Shown: positions 51,387 to 60,701 of the stretch, piece by piece
Layout: every line of letters starts with the position of its first letter
Numbering within the stretch: position 1 is the stretch's first letter
Source of the DNA: Agrococcus sediminis
GTDB taxonomy: Bacteria; Actinomycetota; Actinomycetes; Actinomycetales; Microbacteriaceae
Assembly: GCF_007923295.1 (NCBI RefSeq)
Contig: NZ_VOIR01000016.1
Span: forward strand, 124,001-188,000
Length of the DNA: 64,000 nt
Reading direction: 5' to 3'
Program-made: the position numbers and the translations under genes
Notes under the pieces: generated by a model
Told to the model about the DNA's origin: nothing
The model's input: the letters and a program-made list of their open reading frames with translations, nothing else
The model's database searches: none

Positions 51387-52393
51387 GCGCACCGGCGGGG
51401 CGCATCGAGCTGGAGCGGACGGTGGACTCCATCACCATCGGGCGCCGGCACCGCACCGACCTGGGCGACCTCGACGCCCTGGCGGCGTCGATCGAGCGGG
51501 ACGGCCTGTTGCAGCCGCCGACGATCACCCCGGACGGGACGCTGGTGTGCGGGGCGCGGCGGCTCGCGGCGATCAAGCAGCTCGGGCACCGGCGGGTCAG
51601 CGTGTGGGTGCGCTCGGGCATCTCAGACCGGCTCGGGCATCTGCTGGCCGAACAAGACGACAACCAGCTCCACAAGGCCCTCAGCCCGATCGAGGCCGCC
51701 GGGCTGTATCGGGAGATCAAGGAACTCATGGCCGAGGACGCCGCCCGGAGGAAGGCGGCCACCCAGTTCCAGGACGGGCACGAGCCCGGAAAGCATGGTC
51801 CCGCCGATTCGGCGGGACCACCAGCACCCGGCCAGCTCGGGGATGCACGCGCGCAGGCGGCGCGCATGGTGACCGGCTCGTCCTCCTACACGCGGCTGGA
51901 GCAGATCGGTTTCCTGCAACACCTGGCCGACGACCCCGCCGTCCCGGAGGTGCTGCGCGCTCAGGCCCGCGACGGGCTGGCGCAGATCGAGGCCGGCGCG
52001 CCGGTCAACCCGATCTTCCAGCGTCTCCAGGATGCGCACGCCGACGCCGGCGCCGACCGGGATCGGCGGCTGCATGAGTTGGCCGACGAAGCACTGGCCC
52101 GCGTCCATGCCGCCAAGCGCGGCAAGGCCACGAAGCCGGCCGCACCGTCTCGTCGCCCGGTCGACGCGGACGAGGAGCCGGCGCGGTTCTCGGTGCGTGC
52201 GTTCGTGCTGACCTGGGGCGAGCTGGAAGCGTGGTGGACGCACTACGACGTGGACGAGCTGGCGGCCGAACTCACCGATGAGCAGATCGAAGTGTTCTTC
52301 GCCGCCGTCGAGGGCACGGTCGCGTTTGCCGACCGGCTCCGCACCGCCCGCGCCGGCGCACAGCCGGACCGGCCGCTGCTGCGCGCCCTCTGA
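51383..52393 (+). CDS. ParB N-terminal domain protein
   Basis: A 336-residue ParB/Srx-fold protein. The CTPase-type N-terminus is clear: DLDALAASIERDGLLQPPTITPDG, then VCGARRLAAIKQLG (GxRRxxA), followed by LAEQDDNQLHKALSPIEAAGLYREIKEL, a typical ParB region 2-3. The middle (KAATQFQDGHEPGK...SSSYTRLEQI) resembles plasmid/phage ParB-like transcription or maintenance proteins. No partner ParA gene is near in the element; the ParA at 5,465 is chromosomal and unrelated by context. It may regulate or stabilise the excised element. Confidence 0.8.
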   Translation: MSAPAGRIELERTVDSITIGRRHRTDLGDLDALAASIERDGLLQPPTITPDGTLVCGARRLAAIKQLGHRRVSVWVRSGISDRLGHLLAEQDDNQLHKALSPIEAAGLYREIKELMAEDAARRKAATQFQDGHEPGKHGPADSAGPPAPGQLGDARAQAARMVTGSSSYTRLEQIGFLQHLADDPAVPEVLRAQARDGLAQIEAGAPVNPIFQRLQDAHADAGADRDRRLHELADEALARVHAAKRGKATKPAAPSRRPVDADEEPARFSVRAFVLTWGELEAWWTHYDVDELAAELTDEQIEVFFAAVEGTVAFADRLRTARAGAQPDRPLLRAL

Positions 52394-52439
52394 ACCCCCG
52401 CCCGACGCCGCGAGTCGCGGGCGGGCTCACCTCGCGGGT

Positions 52440-53129
52440 ATGAAGACGAATCTCGCCTCCTGGTCCCGTGGCCGGCTGATCGCCGTGATCGCCGCCGGGC
52501 TCGTGCTGCTGCTCCTGGTCGGCGTCGGCGTCTACGGGCTCATCACCGGCCCGCGGCCACCCGAGGACCGCGCACCCGACCCTGCGCCCACGGTCACCGC
52601 ACCGGGCGAGACCGAGCCGGCGGCGCCGGGTCCGCCGCGGGTCGTTCCCTCGCACGACCCGGACGAGTTCGCCCGCAACGTCGCGGAGGCGCTGTTCGGC
52701 TGGGACACCGGTTCCGGGCTGATGCCGCTGGACTACACCGCCGGACTCTTGGAGGTCGGCGACCCCTCCGGCAGCGAGCAGGCGGGCCTCGCGTCGGACA
52801 TCGCCGGCTATCTGCCCTCCCGCGAGGCGTGGATCGAGCTGCGCCAGTACGCCACCGCCCAGCACCTCACGATCGAGCGGTCGTTCGTGCCCGAGGCGTG
52901 GGATCAGGCGGTCGAGCAGGCCCAGCCTGGGCAGCTCCCTCCCGGTGCCACCGCGGTCACGATCGAGGGCACCCGCCACCGCGCGGGCGTCTGGAACGGC
53001 GAACCCGTCACCGCGGAGCAGTCGGTGTCGTTCACCGTGTTCCTGGCCTGCCCGCCGCCGGCGCCGCAGTTCCGCAGCGGCCTATGTCATGTGCTGCGCC
53101 TGTCCCAGCTCGACAACCCGCTCCGATAG
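52440..53129 (+). CDS. Membrane-anchored protein of the transfer apparatus, unknown function
   Basis: A 229-residue protein with one N-terminal transmembrane helix (LIAVIAAGLVLLLLVGVGVYGL) and an exported ~190-residue domain with a Pro/Glu-rich linker. The topology is like that of VirB8/TcpC-type proteins, and the position between ParB and the cell-wall hydrolase fits a transfer role, but no motif proves it. An intergenic hairpin and the motif GGCTCACCTCGC (52424-52435) precede it; ribosome site weak. Confidence 0.55.
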   Translation: MKTNLASWSRGRLIAVIAAGLVLLLLVGVGVYGLITGPRPPEDRAPDPAPTVTAPGETEPAAPGPPRVVPSHDPDEFARNVAEALFGWDTGSGLMPLDYTAGLLEVGDPSGSEQAGLASDIAGYLPSREAWIELRQYATAQHLTIERSFVPEAWDQAVEQAQPGQLPPGATAVTIEGTRHRAGVWNGEPVTAEQSVSFTVFLACPPPAPQFRSGLCHVLRLSQLDNPLR

Positions 53130-53144
53130 CCGGAGGTCCGTGCC

Positions 53145-54791
53145 GTGTTGAAGAAGGTCGCCGCCGTCGTTCTCGCGCTGGTCCTGCTGGGTCCCATGCT
53201 GGGGCTGGTCGGAGTCGGCGTGCTGATGAATCCCGCCGCCGCGAACTGCGTCGTGCCCGGCGGCTCCGTCACCATAGGAGACGTCCCGGAGTCGCTGACG
53301 GTCACCACCGCCGAGGGCACCACGCTCACGCTGAACACGACCCAGCTCACGCACGCGGCCACGATCATCACGATCGGCGGCAGCATCGAGGGCGTCGGCC
53401 GTCACGGCATCACGATCGCGCTGATGGCCGCGCTGACCGAGAGCACGCTGCGGCAGTTGGCGAACACCGGCGCCTACCCCGAGAGCGGGAACTACCCCAA
53501 CGACGGCAACGGCAGCGATCACGACAGCTTGGGGCTATTTCAGATGCGGCCGCAGTCGGGCTGGGGCACCGTCGCGGAGCTGATGGACCCGACCTACCAG
53601 GCGCGGGCGTTCTTCGGCGGGCCGACCGGCCCGAACTACCCGAGCCCGCGGGGTCTGCTGGACATTCCGGGCTGGCAGCAGATGGACCCCGGCGAAGCAG
53701 CCCAAGCGGTCGAAGTCAGCGCCTACCCGGACCGCTACCGCAACTATGAGCCGGTCGCCGAAGCTATCCTCGATGCCCTGACCGGCGCATCCGGCGACGG
53801 AACCGGCTCGGCCGGCGCCGCTGTGACGGTCGTGGCGGCGGGTCCGGTGGCGCAGTCCGCGCGCGTGGTGTTCCCGCTCCCGGAGGGGACGTGGGTGCTC
53901 ACCAGCGAGTTCGGGCCGCGCATCCATCCGATCACCGGAGCGCCGTCGTTCCACACCGGCACGGACTTCGCTGCCCCGGACGGCACCCCTATCCTCGCCG
54001 TCGCGGACGGCACCGTGACCGTCGCGGAGTTCTCCGACGGCTACGGCGGACTGATCGTCATCGAGCACCAGATCGGCGGGCAGACGGTCGCGACCGCCTA
54101 CGCCCACATGTGGCAGTCCGGCATCCACGCCTCAGCCGGTGACCGGGTGGTCGCCGGGCAGCACATCGGCGACGTCGGCAGCTCCGGCAACTCCACAGGA
54201 CCGCATCTCCATTTCGAGGTCCGGCCCGGCGGCACCAGCGGCGAGGCCGTCGATGCCGCGGCGTGGCTCAACGCCCACAACGCCGCCGACCTGCCCGAAG
54301 CCGCGGTCGGCGCCGCCGCCGGATGCGACACCGCCGGCGGCACGGCGGGTGAGCCCGCCCCGGTCGACGGCGACCCTGACCGGCTCGTGGACGATCCCAC
54401 CAGCGACGGGCAGATCACCGCCCGGATGGTGCACCTCATGGCCCAGGCCCGCGCCGGGTTCCCCGACACCGGCTGGGCCTGCTACTCGCCCCGGCCCGGC
54501 ACCACCTCGGAGCACCCGCTGGGCCGCGCGTGCGACATCACCTTCGGTAACCCGATCGGGACACCTCCGACGCCCGCGCAACTCGAGGACGGGTGGCGGG
54601 TGACGAACTGGATGAAGGACCACGCCGAACCCTTGGGCGTGGAGTACCTGATCTGGCAAGGCAAGATATGGTCCCTCGCCCGCGACGGTGAAGGCTGGCG
54701 CGACTACGACGGCGGCGGGATGCACGACCCCGGCGACGTGACCGGCGGACACTTCGACCACCTGCACGTCACCGTCAAGGCCGGTGCGTGA
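53145..54791 (+). CDS. Multi-domain cell-wall hydrolase of the conjugation system (SLT-like + M23 + M15-like)
   Basis: A 548-residue exported protein. One N-terminal membrane helix; residues ~75-180 are lysozyme-like (ALTESTLRQL with Glu, HDSLGLFQMRPQSGWG). Residues ~240-350 are a LytM/M23 endopeptidase (HTGTDFAAPDGTP, HPITG, AYAHM, and HLHFEVRPGG). The C-terminal ~170 residues have SEHPLGRACDI and HFDHLHV, which look like the SxHxxGxAxD and HxH of D,D-/L,D-carboxypeptidases. Each could open peptidoglycan for the channel (VirB1 role). GTG 53145 with CGGAGG upstream. Confidence 0.85.
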   Translation: MLKKVAAVVLALVLLGPMLGLVGVGVLMNPAAANCVVPGGSVTIGDVPESLTVTTAEGTTLTLNTTQLTHAATIITIGGSIEGVGRHGITIALMAALTESTLRQLANTGAYPESGNYPNDGNGSDHDSLGLFQMRPQSGWGTVAELMDPTYQARAFFGGPTGPNYPSPRGLLDIPGWQQMDPGEAAQAVEVSAYPDRYRNYEPVAEAILDALTGASGDGTGSAGAAVTVVAAGPVAQSARVVFPLPEGTWVLTSEFGPRIHPITGAPSFHTGTDFAAPDGTPILAVADGTVTVAEFSDGYGGLIVIEHQIGGQTVATAYAHMWQSGIHASAGDRVVAGQHIGDVGSSGNSTGPHLHFEVRPGGTSGEAVDAAAWLNAHNAADLPEAAVGAAAGCDTAGGTAGEPAPVDGDPDRLVDDPTSDGQITARMVHLMAQARAGFPDTGWACYSPRPGTTSEHPLGRACDITFGNPIGTPPTPAQLEDGWRVTNWMKDHAEPLGVEYLIWQGKIWSLARDGEGWRDYDGGGMHDPGDVTGGHFDHLHVTVKAGA

Positions 54792-55057
54792 TGGACGTGT
54801 TCCCCGACTTCGATGGCCTGGCAGGGATCGGTGACCTGGAACAGGTGATCGGCGCGCTGCTCACGATCGTGCTCATCGTCGCGGTGCTGATGGTGGTGGT
54901 CTCGGCGATCTGCTGGGCGCTGGGCGCCTCGCACGGCAACCACTCCCTGGCCTTCAAGGGCCGGGTCGGGGTACTCGTCGGCGTCGGCGCGGCCGTCCTC
55001 GCCGGTGCCGGGGTGGCGTGGGTGAACTGGCTCATCGTCCTCGGCCGCCAGCTCTGA
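54791..55057 (+). CDS. Small two-helix membrane protein (DUF6112-like), copy 1
   Basis: An 88-residue protein with two long hydrophobic helices (VIGALLTIVLIVAVLMVVVS and VGVLVGVGAAVLAGAGVAWV) and short loops; VirB2-like pilins have this size and topology. Starts right at the hydrolase stop. A second copy follows at 55,186. Pilin role inferred. Confidence 0.7.
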   Translation: MDVFPDFDGLAGIGDLEQVIGALLTIVLIVAVLMVVVSAICWALGASHGNHSLAFKGRVGVLVGVGAAVLAGAGVAWVNWLIVLGRQL

Positions 55058-55185
55058 CCGGCACGCCCGGAGCGGCCCGCCCCGTTCGCAGGGCGCGGGC
55101 CATTGTCGTGTCGGTGCGCGCTCAGGGTGTGGCTGGCTCACCTCGCCGCTGAACCAGCCATCTGCTCAGCGAGGGAGTAACCGCC

Positions 55186-55455
55186 GTGATCGACATCGAC
55201 CCCAACAGCTCCGGCCTGCCCGGCATCGAACAGCTCCGCACCATCGTCGGCGCCGTGATGACGATCGGCCTCATCCTCAGTGTCCTGGCGCTGATCGTGT
55301 CCGCGATCGTCTGGGCATACGGCGCCAACAGCTCTAACCCGCATCTGTCCGGGCGAGGCAAGCTCGGCGTGCTGATCTCCTGCGGCGCGGCGGTGATCTG
55401 CGGCGCAGCGGTGACGCTCGTGAACTTCTTCTGGGACGTCGGCCAGGCCGTCTGA
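55186..55455 (+). CDS. Small two-helix membrane protein (DUF6112-like), copy 2
   Basis: An 89-residue paralogue of the preceding protein: two hydrophobic helices and the same pattern D-I/V-D-P...GxxGIExLRxIVGAVMTIGL. GTG 55186 is the start. The gap before it contains a hairpin and the motif GGCTCACCTCGC (55135-55146). Placed directly before the VirB6-like gene; pilin-like role inferred. Confidence 0.72.
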   Translation: MIDIDPNSSGLPGIEQLRTIVGAVMTIGLILSVLALIVSAIVWAYGANSSNPHLSGRGKLGVLISCGAAVICGAAVTLVNFFWDVGQAV

Positions 55456-55479
55456 GGCCCGCACAGCAGGAGATTCGTG

Positions 55480-56853
55480 ATGGGTGTCTGCGATGTGCCG
55501 ATCATCTCGTCCGTCTGCGATGTGGCCGGCGAGGCGGCCGCGACGGTCGTGGCGGCCCCGTTCGACTGGCTCGCCCAGGCGATGGGCGGCGCGGCCGGCT
55601 GGCTGATCGAGGCGATGTGGACGGTGTTCGACACGACCACCCTGGTCGATGTCACCTCGCCCGGGTTCACCAGCGTCTACAACCTGATCTTCGGCATCGG
55701 CGTGTTTCTGGTGCTGATCTTCTTCTGCCTGCAACTGATCACGGGGCTGGTCCGCCGCGACCCGACCGCCCTGTCCCGGGCGGCGCGCGGCGCGGCGAAA
55801 TCGGTGCTCGGTGCGTTCGTCGTGGTCACGCTGACCGCGCTCGCGCTGGAAATCGTGGACCAGCTCTGCATCGGCATCATCCAGGCGTCCGGGGAGACCA
55901 CCGGGACGATGGGCGACAAGATCATCCTGCTCGCCGCCGGCCTGACCGGCATCAACATCGCCGCTCCCGGTGTCGGGGCGATCGTCACGATCTTCCTGGC
56001 TGGGCTGATGATCGCCGCGGTCTTCATCGTCTGGTTCTCGTTGTTGATCCGTAAGGCGTTGCTGCTGGTGGCCGTGGTGCTGGCGCCGATCGCGTTCGCC
56101 GGTGCGTCCTGGGATGCCACCAAAGGATGGATCGGCAAGTGGGCGGCGTTCGTGATCGCGCTCATCATCAGCAAGCTGGTGCTCGTCGTGATCTTCCTGC
56201 TGGCGATCACCCAGATCGCCACCCCGATCGAGGCGGACATCGCCGCGGTCACCGAGCCGATCACCGGCATCGTCCTCATGGGGATCGCGGCCTTCGCCCC
56301 GTACATGGTGTACCGGTTCGTGTCGTTCATCGGGTTCGACCTCTACCAGCAGATGGGCACCGAGCAGGAGGCCAAAAATGCCCTCAACCGGCCCCTGCCG
56401 GTGCCGTCCAAGCCCCAGGGCGGCAGCGAGCCGAAGAAGGTTCTCGATGACCCCCAGGGCGGTGCCCCGCAGGGCGGGCCTGGCGGCGGACCGGGCGGCT
56501 CGCCGCCGCGCACCCCGGCGCCAGCCGCTGGCGGTGGCGGCGGCGCAGGCGCGGCCGGGACAGGAGCGGGCGCCGGGGCAGGCGCGGGTGCGGGGGCCGG
56601 GGCGGGGGCTGCTGCGGCGGGTCCCGCGGCCGCGGTCGTCGTCGGTGCGCAGGTCGCCAGGGGAGCCGCCGAAGCCGGCCCGAAGGCAGGCAAGGCGGTC
56701 GCGGGCCAGGCAGAGACCGCCGCGAGCGGCGCCGGGGGCCAGGGCGGTGGTGGTGGCGCTGCGCCGTCGAAGACGCCTCCGCCACCCTCCGCGCCCCAGC
56801 CGCGCACGCCCGCACCGTCCAAGCCGGCGCCGCCGCGCACCGGGAAGGAGTGA
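55480..56853 (+). CDS. VirB6/TrbL-like polytopic transfer protein
   Basis: A 457-residue protein. Residues ~1-290 hold six or more hydrophobic helices (FGIGVFLVLIFFCLQLITGLV, VVVTLTALALEIVDQLCIGII, AALIISKLVLVVIFLLAI and others), a TrbL/VirB6-like core. The C-terminal ~160 residues are low-complexity, Gly/Ala/Pro-rich (alternating GA repeat near residues 365-390) and probably disordered. It sits between the pilin-like and SCO6880-like genes, a usual T4SS order. ATG 55480; GTG 55477 is an alternative. Confidence 0.8.
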   Translation: MGVCDVPIISSVCDVAGEAAATVVAAPFDWLAQAMGGAAGWLIEAMWTVFDTTTLVDVTSPGFTSVYNLIFGIGVFLVLIFFCLQLITGLVRRDPTALSRAARGAAKSVLGAFVVVTLTALALEIVDQLCIGIIQASGETTGTMGDKIILLAAGLTGINIAAPGVGAIVTIFLAGLMIAAVFIVWFSLLIRKALLLVAVVLAPIAFAGASWDATKGWIGKWAAFVIALIISKLVLVVIFLLAITQIATPIEADIAAVTEPITGIVLMGIAAFAPYMVYRFVSFIGFDLYQQMGTEQEAKNALNRPLPVPSKPQGGSEPKKVLDDPQGGAPQGGPGGGPGGSPPRTPAPAAGGGGGAGAAGTGAGAGAGAGAGAGAGAAAAGPAAAVVVGAQVARGAAEAGPKAGKAVAGQAETAASGAGGQGGGGGAAPSKTPPPPSAPQPRTPAPSKPAPPRTGKE

Positions 56854-56856
56854 CGC

Positions 56857-58320
56857 ATGTCCACGGAACGGAAGGCGCCCGGGAGCAGGCTGACCCCGGT
56901 GAAGTTCTCCCGCCTCACCCGGCGAGGGGTGTTGCTGGGCCTGTCGGTCTCCCAGCTCGTCGCCGCCGGCGTCGGCGGGCTGACGCTGCTGGCGGCGTTC
57001 TACGCCGGCGCGGGGATGCTGCTGGCCTACACCGCCCCGATCTGGGTGCTCGCCGCGGTGCTGACCTGGGTGCCCATCGCCGGGCGGCCGATGGTCGAAT
57101 GGCTCCCTGTCGTGTGCTGGTGGCTGTGGCGGACCACCGGCGGGCAACTGCTGTATCGGCGGCGGATCGTCACCCCGCGCCCGGCAGGCAATCTCGCGCT
57201 GCCCGGCGACATGGCCCGGCTGCGGGAGCATCTGGACCCCGAGACCGGCGCGTGCATGATCCACGACCCCCGCCAGGGCAGGCTCACCGTGGTCTGCGAG
57301 GTCACCCATCCCGCGTTCGTGCTGCTCGATCCCGGCGAGCAGGAACGCCGGGTCACCTCCTGGGGGCGGGTGCTCGCCACGGTGTGCCGGTCGGGGCGGA
57401 TCGCGACGCTGCAAGTGCTCGAACGCACCCTGCCGGACTCCGGGACCGGGCTCGCCGAATGGTGGGCCGAGCACGGCACCGCCGACGACTCCTGGGCCGC
57501 GACCACCTACGCCGAACTGATCGAGCGGGCCGGTCCCGCCGGGGAACGGCACGCCACCACGATCAGCCTGAGCCTGGATATGAAGACCAGCGCCCGGCAG
57601 ATCAGGACCGCCGGCGGCGGCATCCGCGGCGGCGCCGCGGTGCTCCGCCAGGAGATGGCGACCCTGACCGCCGCGCTCCGGTCGGCGGACCTGACCGCGG
57701 TCGGGTGGCTCGGCCCCGGCCAGGTCGCCGTGATCCTGCGCTCGGCCTACGACCCGGCCGTGGCCGCGACGCTGGAACGGCACGGACGGCTCGGCCAAGA
57801 CCTCGCCACCGCCGGGCCGGTCGCGGTCACCGAGACCTGGGGAACCCTGCGCACCGACTCCGCCTGGCATGCAGTCCTGTGGGTATCGGAGTGGCCGCGA
57901 TCAATGGTCTATCCGGGGTTCCTCGCTCCGGTGCTGCTGTCCACCGGCATCCAACGGTCGGTGTCGCTGATCTACACCCCGATGCGCTCCGACCAGGCGG
58001 CGCGCGACATCCGCAAGAAGAAGGTCGAACACATCTCAGACGCCGCTCAGCGCGCGCGGATGGGGCAGATCGAGGACGCCGCCCAGACCGCCGAGTACCA
58101 GGACGTGCTGCAACAGGAAGCCGACCTGACCGCCGGACACGGGGTGCTTCGCGTCTCCGGCCTCATCAGCGTCTCCGCGCCCACCCTCGACGACCTGGAA
58201 GCCGCAACCGCGGCGATCGAGCAGTCCGCGATCCAAGCCTCCTGCGAGACCCGCCGGCTCGTGGGCCAGCAAGCGGCGGCGTTCACCGCGGCGGCGCTGC
58301 CGCTGTGCCGCACGGTGTGA
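56857..58320 (+). CDS. SCO6880-family / PrgI-like type IV secretion protein
   Basis: A 487-residue protein with two N-terminal membrane helices (GVLLGLSVSQLVAAGVGGLTL, LAAVLTWVPIAGRPMVEW) like PrgI/SCO6880 proteins, followed by a large soluble domain (QLLYRRRIVTPRPAGNLALPG, PAFVLLDPGEQERRVTSWGRVLATVCRSG in parts, KMDTSARQI-like SLDMKTSARQIR). These partner the VirB4 ATPase in Gram-positive T4SS. It starts 3 bases after the VirB6-like gene. Confidence 0.83.
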   Translation: MSTERKAPGSRLTPVKFSRLTRRGVLLGLSVSQLVAAGVGGLTLLAAFYAGAGMLLAYTAPIWVLAAVLTWVPIAGRPMVEWLPVVCWWLWRTTGGQLLYRRRIVTPRPAGNLALPGDMARLREHLDPETGACMIHDPRQGRLTVVCEVTHPAFVLLDPGEQERRVTSWGRVLATVCRSGRIATLQVLERTLPDSGTGLAEWWAEHGTADDSWAATTYAELIERAGPAGERHATTISLSLDMKTSARQIRTAGGGIRGGAAVLRQEMATLTAALRSADLTAVGWLGPGQVAVILRSAYDPAVAATLERHGRLGQDLATAGPVAVTETWGTLRTDSAWHAVLWVSEWPRSMVYPGFLAPVLLSTGIQRSVSLIYTPMRSDQAARDIRKKKVEHISDAAQRARMGQIEDAAQTAEYQDVLQQEADLTAGHGVLRVSGLISVSAPTLDDLEAATAAIEQSAIQASCETRRLVGQQAAAFTAAALPLCRTV

Positions 58321-58374
58321 CCTCGGGGCTCACCTGACCGGCATCGAGAGACCCTGCCCAGATGGAGGCCCGTG

Positions 58375-59166
58375 ATGCCCACGTTCACCGATCCCGCCCG
58401 CGACGCCAATGAGGCGTACGAGGCGTTGCGCGGGCTCGCGCACGCCACCCGCACCGTCGAGGACCCGTCCGATACCTACGCGGTGATCGGTGACCTGCTG
58501 GGCGGGATGCGCTCGCTCCGGCAAGTCCTGGATCAGCTCGCCACCGTCCACCTGAACCATCAGCACCAGGTCACCGACGAGGCCCGCGACCTGGCCGGCG
58601 GGGCGGTCGAGGCGCTGTCCGCGGCCGACGAGCTGCACCAGGCCGGCACGCTCATCGACCAGGCCCACGACCGGCTCAACGCCGCGATGGGCCACTCCGG
58701 CCGGATCGTCTGGAACCCACCGACGCAACTCGTTGATCGTTGGGTGGGGGTCGTGTTCCTGCATGGCGAGGACGCCGACCAGGTGCTCGACCTCATCGAC
58801 CGTGACGGTGTCGAGGCGGGGATCGAGCATCTGTCCGGCTGGGACTACGGCGACGAGACCACCGGCGCCGCCTTGGAGAACGGTGACGTTCACGACGACG
58901 CCCCTGTCTATGCCGGGGACCGGCAGGCTGAGACCGGCGCCTACGCGATGACCTACAACCCGAAGGCCGGGCACGTTGCCCTCTACCGGCGGTACCTGAT
59001 CCCCGCCGATGACGCGATCGACCCGCCCGCCGACACCCCCGTCCCACCTCCGGACCGCGAGACCGGGCGCGACGCGGCGAGACGGCGCAGCGGAGTCCGG
59101 GACGGCGGCTGGTTCGAGCATCCCGGTGTCGCCGCCGTCAAGCAGGCCCGGGGGCTCTCGTGGTGA
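58375..59166 (+). CDS. Conserved element protein, unknown function
   Basis: A 263-residue soluble protein. The first ~100 residues are helical (TDPARDANEAYEALRGLAHATR-like); the remainder contains EDADQVLDLIDRDGVEAGIEHLSGWDYGDET and ends in DGGWFEHPGVAAVKQARGLSW. No family named. The stop overlaps the VirB4 start (GTGA), so it is part of the transfer operon. ATG 58375; it is preceded by GGCTCACCTG (58327-58336). Confidence 0.55.
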   Translation: MPTFTDPARDANEAYEALRGLAHATRTVEDPSDTYAVIGDLLGGMRSLRQVLDQLATVHLNHQHQVTDEARDLAGGAVEALSAADELHQAGTLIDQAHDRLNAAMGHSGRIVWNPPTQLVDRWVGVVFLHGEDADQVLDLIDRDGVEAGIEHLSGWDYGDETTGAALENGDVHDDAPVYAGDRQAETGAYAMTYNPKAGHVALYRRYLIPADDAIDPPADTPVPPPDRETGRDAARRRSGVRDGGWFEHPGVAAVKQARGLSW

Positions 59167-60662
59167 GCCGGGACGAGAAGCTGCACACCGCCGTCCTCGT
59201 CGCACCGTCCTCTGAGCGGCGGCGGCTGCGTAAGCAGCGGCGACAGGCCGCCGCCCGGCTCGTCGCCGAGCAACGGCAGGCGGAGAAGGCTACGACCCGC
59301 GCGAAGCTGGAGGCTGAGCGCGCCGAACGGCGAGCCACGGTCTACCTGCCCTCGGCCGGTGAGCCAGGGCCAGCCGCGCTCCGTGCTCCGGGGAGGTTTC
59401 GGCTGCCTCGGCACCAGGACACCAGCGCCGTCCTGGCCGGCCACTACCCGTTCCTGGCCGAAGCTGGTCTCGGGCCGCAGGGGATGTTCATCGGCCAGGA
59501 CCTCTACTCCGGGTCGTCGTTCGTCTACGACCCGTGGGTGCTGTACCGGCGGGGCATCATCACCGCCCCGAACCTGATCCTGGCCGGGATCGTCGGCTCC
59601 GGGAAGTCCTCGCTCGCCAAGAGCCTCTACACCCGGTCGCTGCCGTTCGGCTACCGCGTGTACGTTCCCGGCGACCCCAAAGGAGAGCACACCGGCGTCG
59701 CCGAAGCGGTCGGCGGGAAAGCGATCATCCTCGGGCACGGGATGGGCAACAGGCTCAACCCGCTCGATGAGGGCTACCGTCCCGGCGGCCTCTCTGATCA
59801 GGAGTGGGCGACCACGCTGGCTGCGCGGCGCCGGGACCTGCTGGGCGCGCTCACCGAGACCGTCCTTGCTCGAACGCTCGCGCCGCTAGAACACACCGCG
59901 ATCGACACCGCCCTGGCCGGCGCGGTACGCGATGCCGAGGTGCCGATTCTGCCGATGGTGGTCGACCGGCTGCTGCGCCCCGATCCCGCCGACGATCCAG
60001 ACGGCCGCCTTGCTGAAGACGGCCGTCAAGTGGGGCACGCGCTGCGACGGCTCGTCGCCGGTGACCTGGCCGGGCTGTTCGACGGCCCGTCGACGGTGAG
60101 GTTCGACCCGACGCTGCCGATGGTCAGCCTGGACCTGTCCCGCGTCACCGAGAACTCCACCTTGATCTCGGTGCTGATGACGTGCTCGTCGGCGTGGATG
60201 GAAGCCGCCCTGCTCGATCCGAACGGCGGCCGACGCTGGGTCATCTACGACGAGGCGTGGCGGCTGATGTCGCACCCGGCGCTGCTGCGCCGGATGGACG
60301 CGCACTGGCGGCTCGCCCGCCACTACGGCCTGGCGAACCTGCTTGTGTTCCACAAGCTCACCGACCTGGAGAACGTCGGTGACCTCGGCTCAGCGAACCG
60401 TGCCCTGGCGAACTCGCTGCTGGCGAACGCGGAGACCAGGATCGTCTACCGGCAAGAGACCGACCAGCTCGGCCCCACGGCCACCGCGCTCGGGCTCACC
60501 GGCACCGAGCAACGCCTCCTGCCGGGACTGGGCACCGGGCAAGGGCTCTGGCGGATCAAGGACCGCAGCTTCGTCGTCCAGCACCAGCTCCACCCCGCCG
60601 AACTGGCCGCGTTCGACACCACCGCCCGCATGACCGGCTCCCCGCAGGGTCACGAATCCTGA
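59163..60662 (+). CDS. VirB4-like conjugation ATPase
   Basis: A 499-residue T4SS ATPase. Walker A is LILAGIVGSGKSSLAKSLY; PGDPKGEHTGVAEAVGG, GHGMGNRLNPLDEG and a Walker B at RWVIYDEAWRLMSHPALLRRM follow; the C-terminal region has IVYRQETDQ. The N-terminal ~60 residues are a charged helix (RRRLRKQRRQAAARLVAEQRQAEK). It lacks the usual N-terminal VirB4 domain, which is probably supplied by the SCO6880-like protein. GTG 59163 overlaps the previous stop. Confidence 0.87.
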   Translation: MSRDEKLHTAVLVAPSSERRRLRKQRRQAAARLVAEQRQAEKATTRAKLEAERAERRATVYLPSAGEPGPAALRAPGRFRLPRHQDTSAVLAGHYPFLAEAGLGPQGMFIGQDLYSGSSFVYDPWVLYRRGIITAPNLILAGIVGSGKSSLAKSLYTRSLPFGYRVYVPGDPKGEHTGVAEAVGGKAIILGHGMGNRLNPLDEGYRPGGLSDQEWATTLAARRRDLLGALTETVLARTLAPLEHTAIDTALAGAVRDAEVPILPMVVDRLLRPDPADDPDGRLAEDGRQVGHALRRLVAGDLAGLFDGPSTVRFDPTLPMVSLDLSRVTENSTLISVLMTCSSAWMEAALLDPNGGRRWVIYDEAWRLMSHPALLRRMDAHWRLARHYGLANLLVFHKLTDLENVGDLGSANRALANSLLANAETRIVYRQETDQLGPTATALGLTGTEQRLLPGLGTGQGLWRIKDRSFVVQHQLHPAELAAFDTTARMTGSPQGHES

Positions 60663-60701
60663 ACGAGCGGCGGCAGTCCGCTGCTGGCCCACCTCGCCGC
60701 T

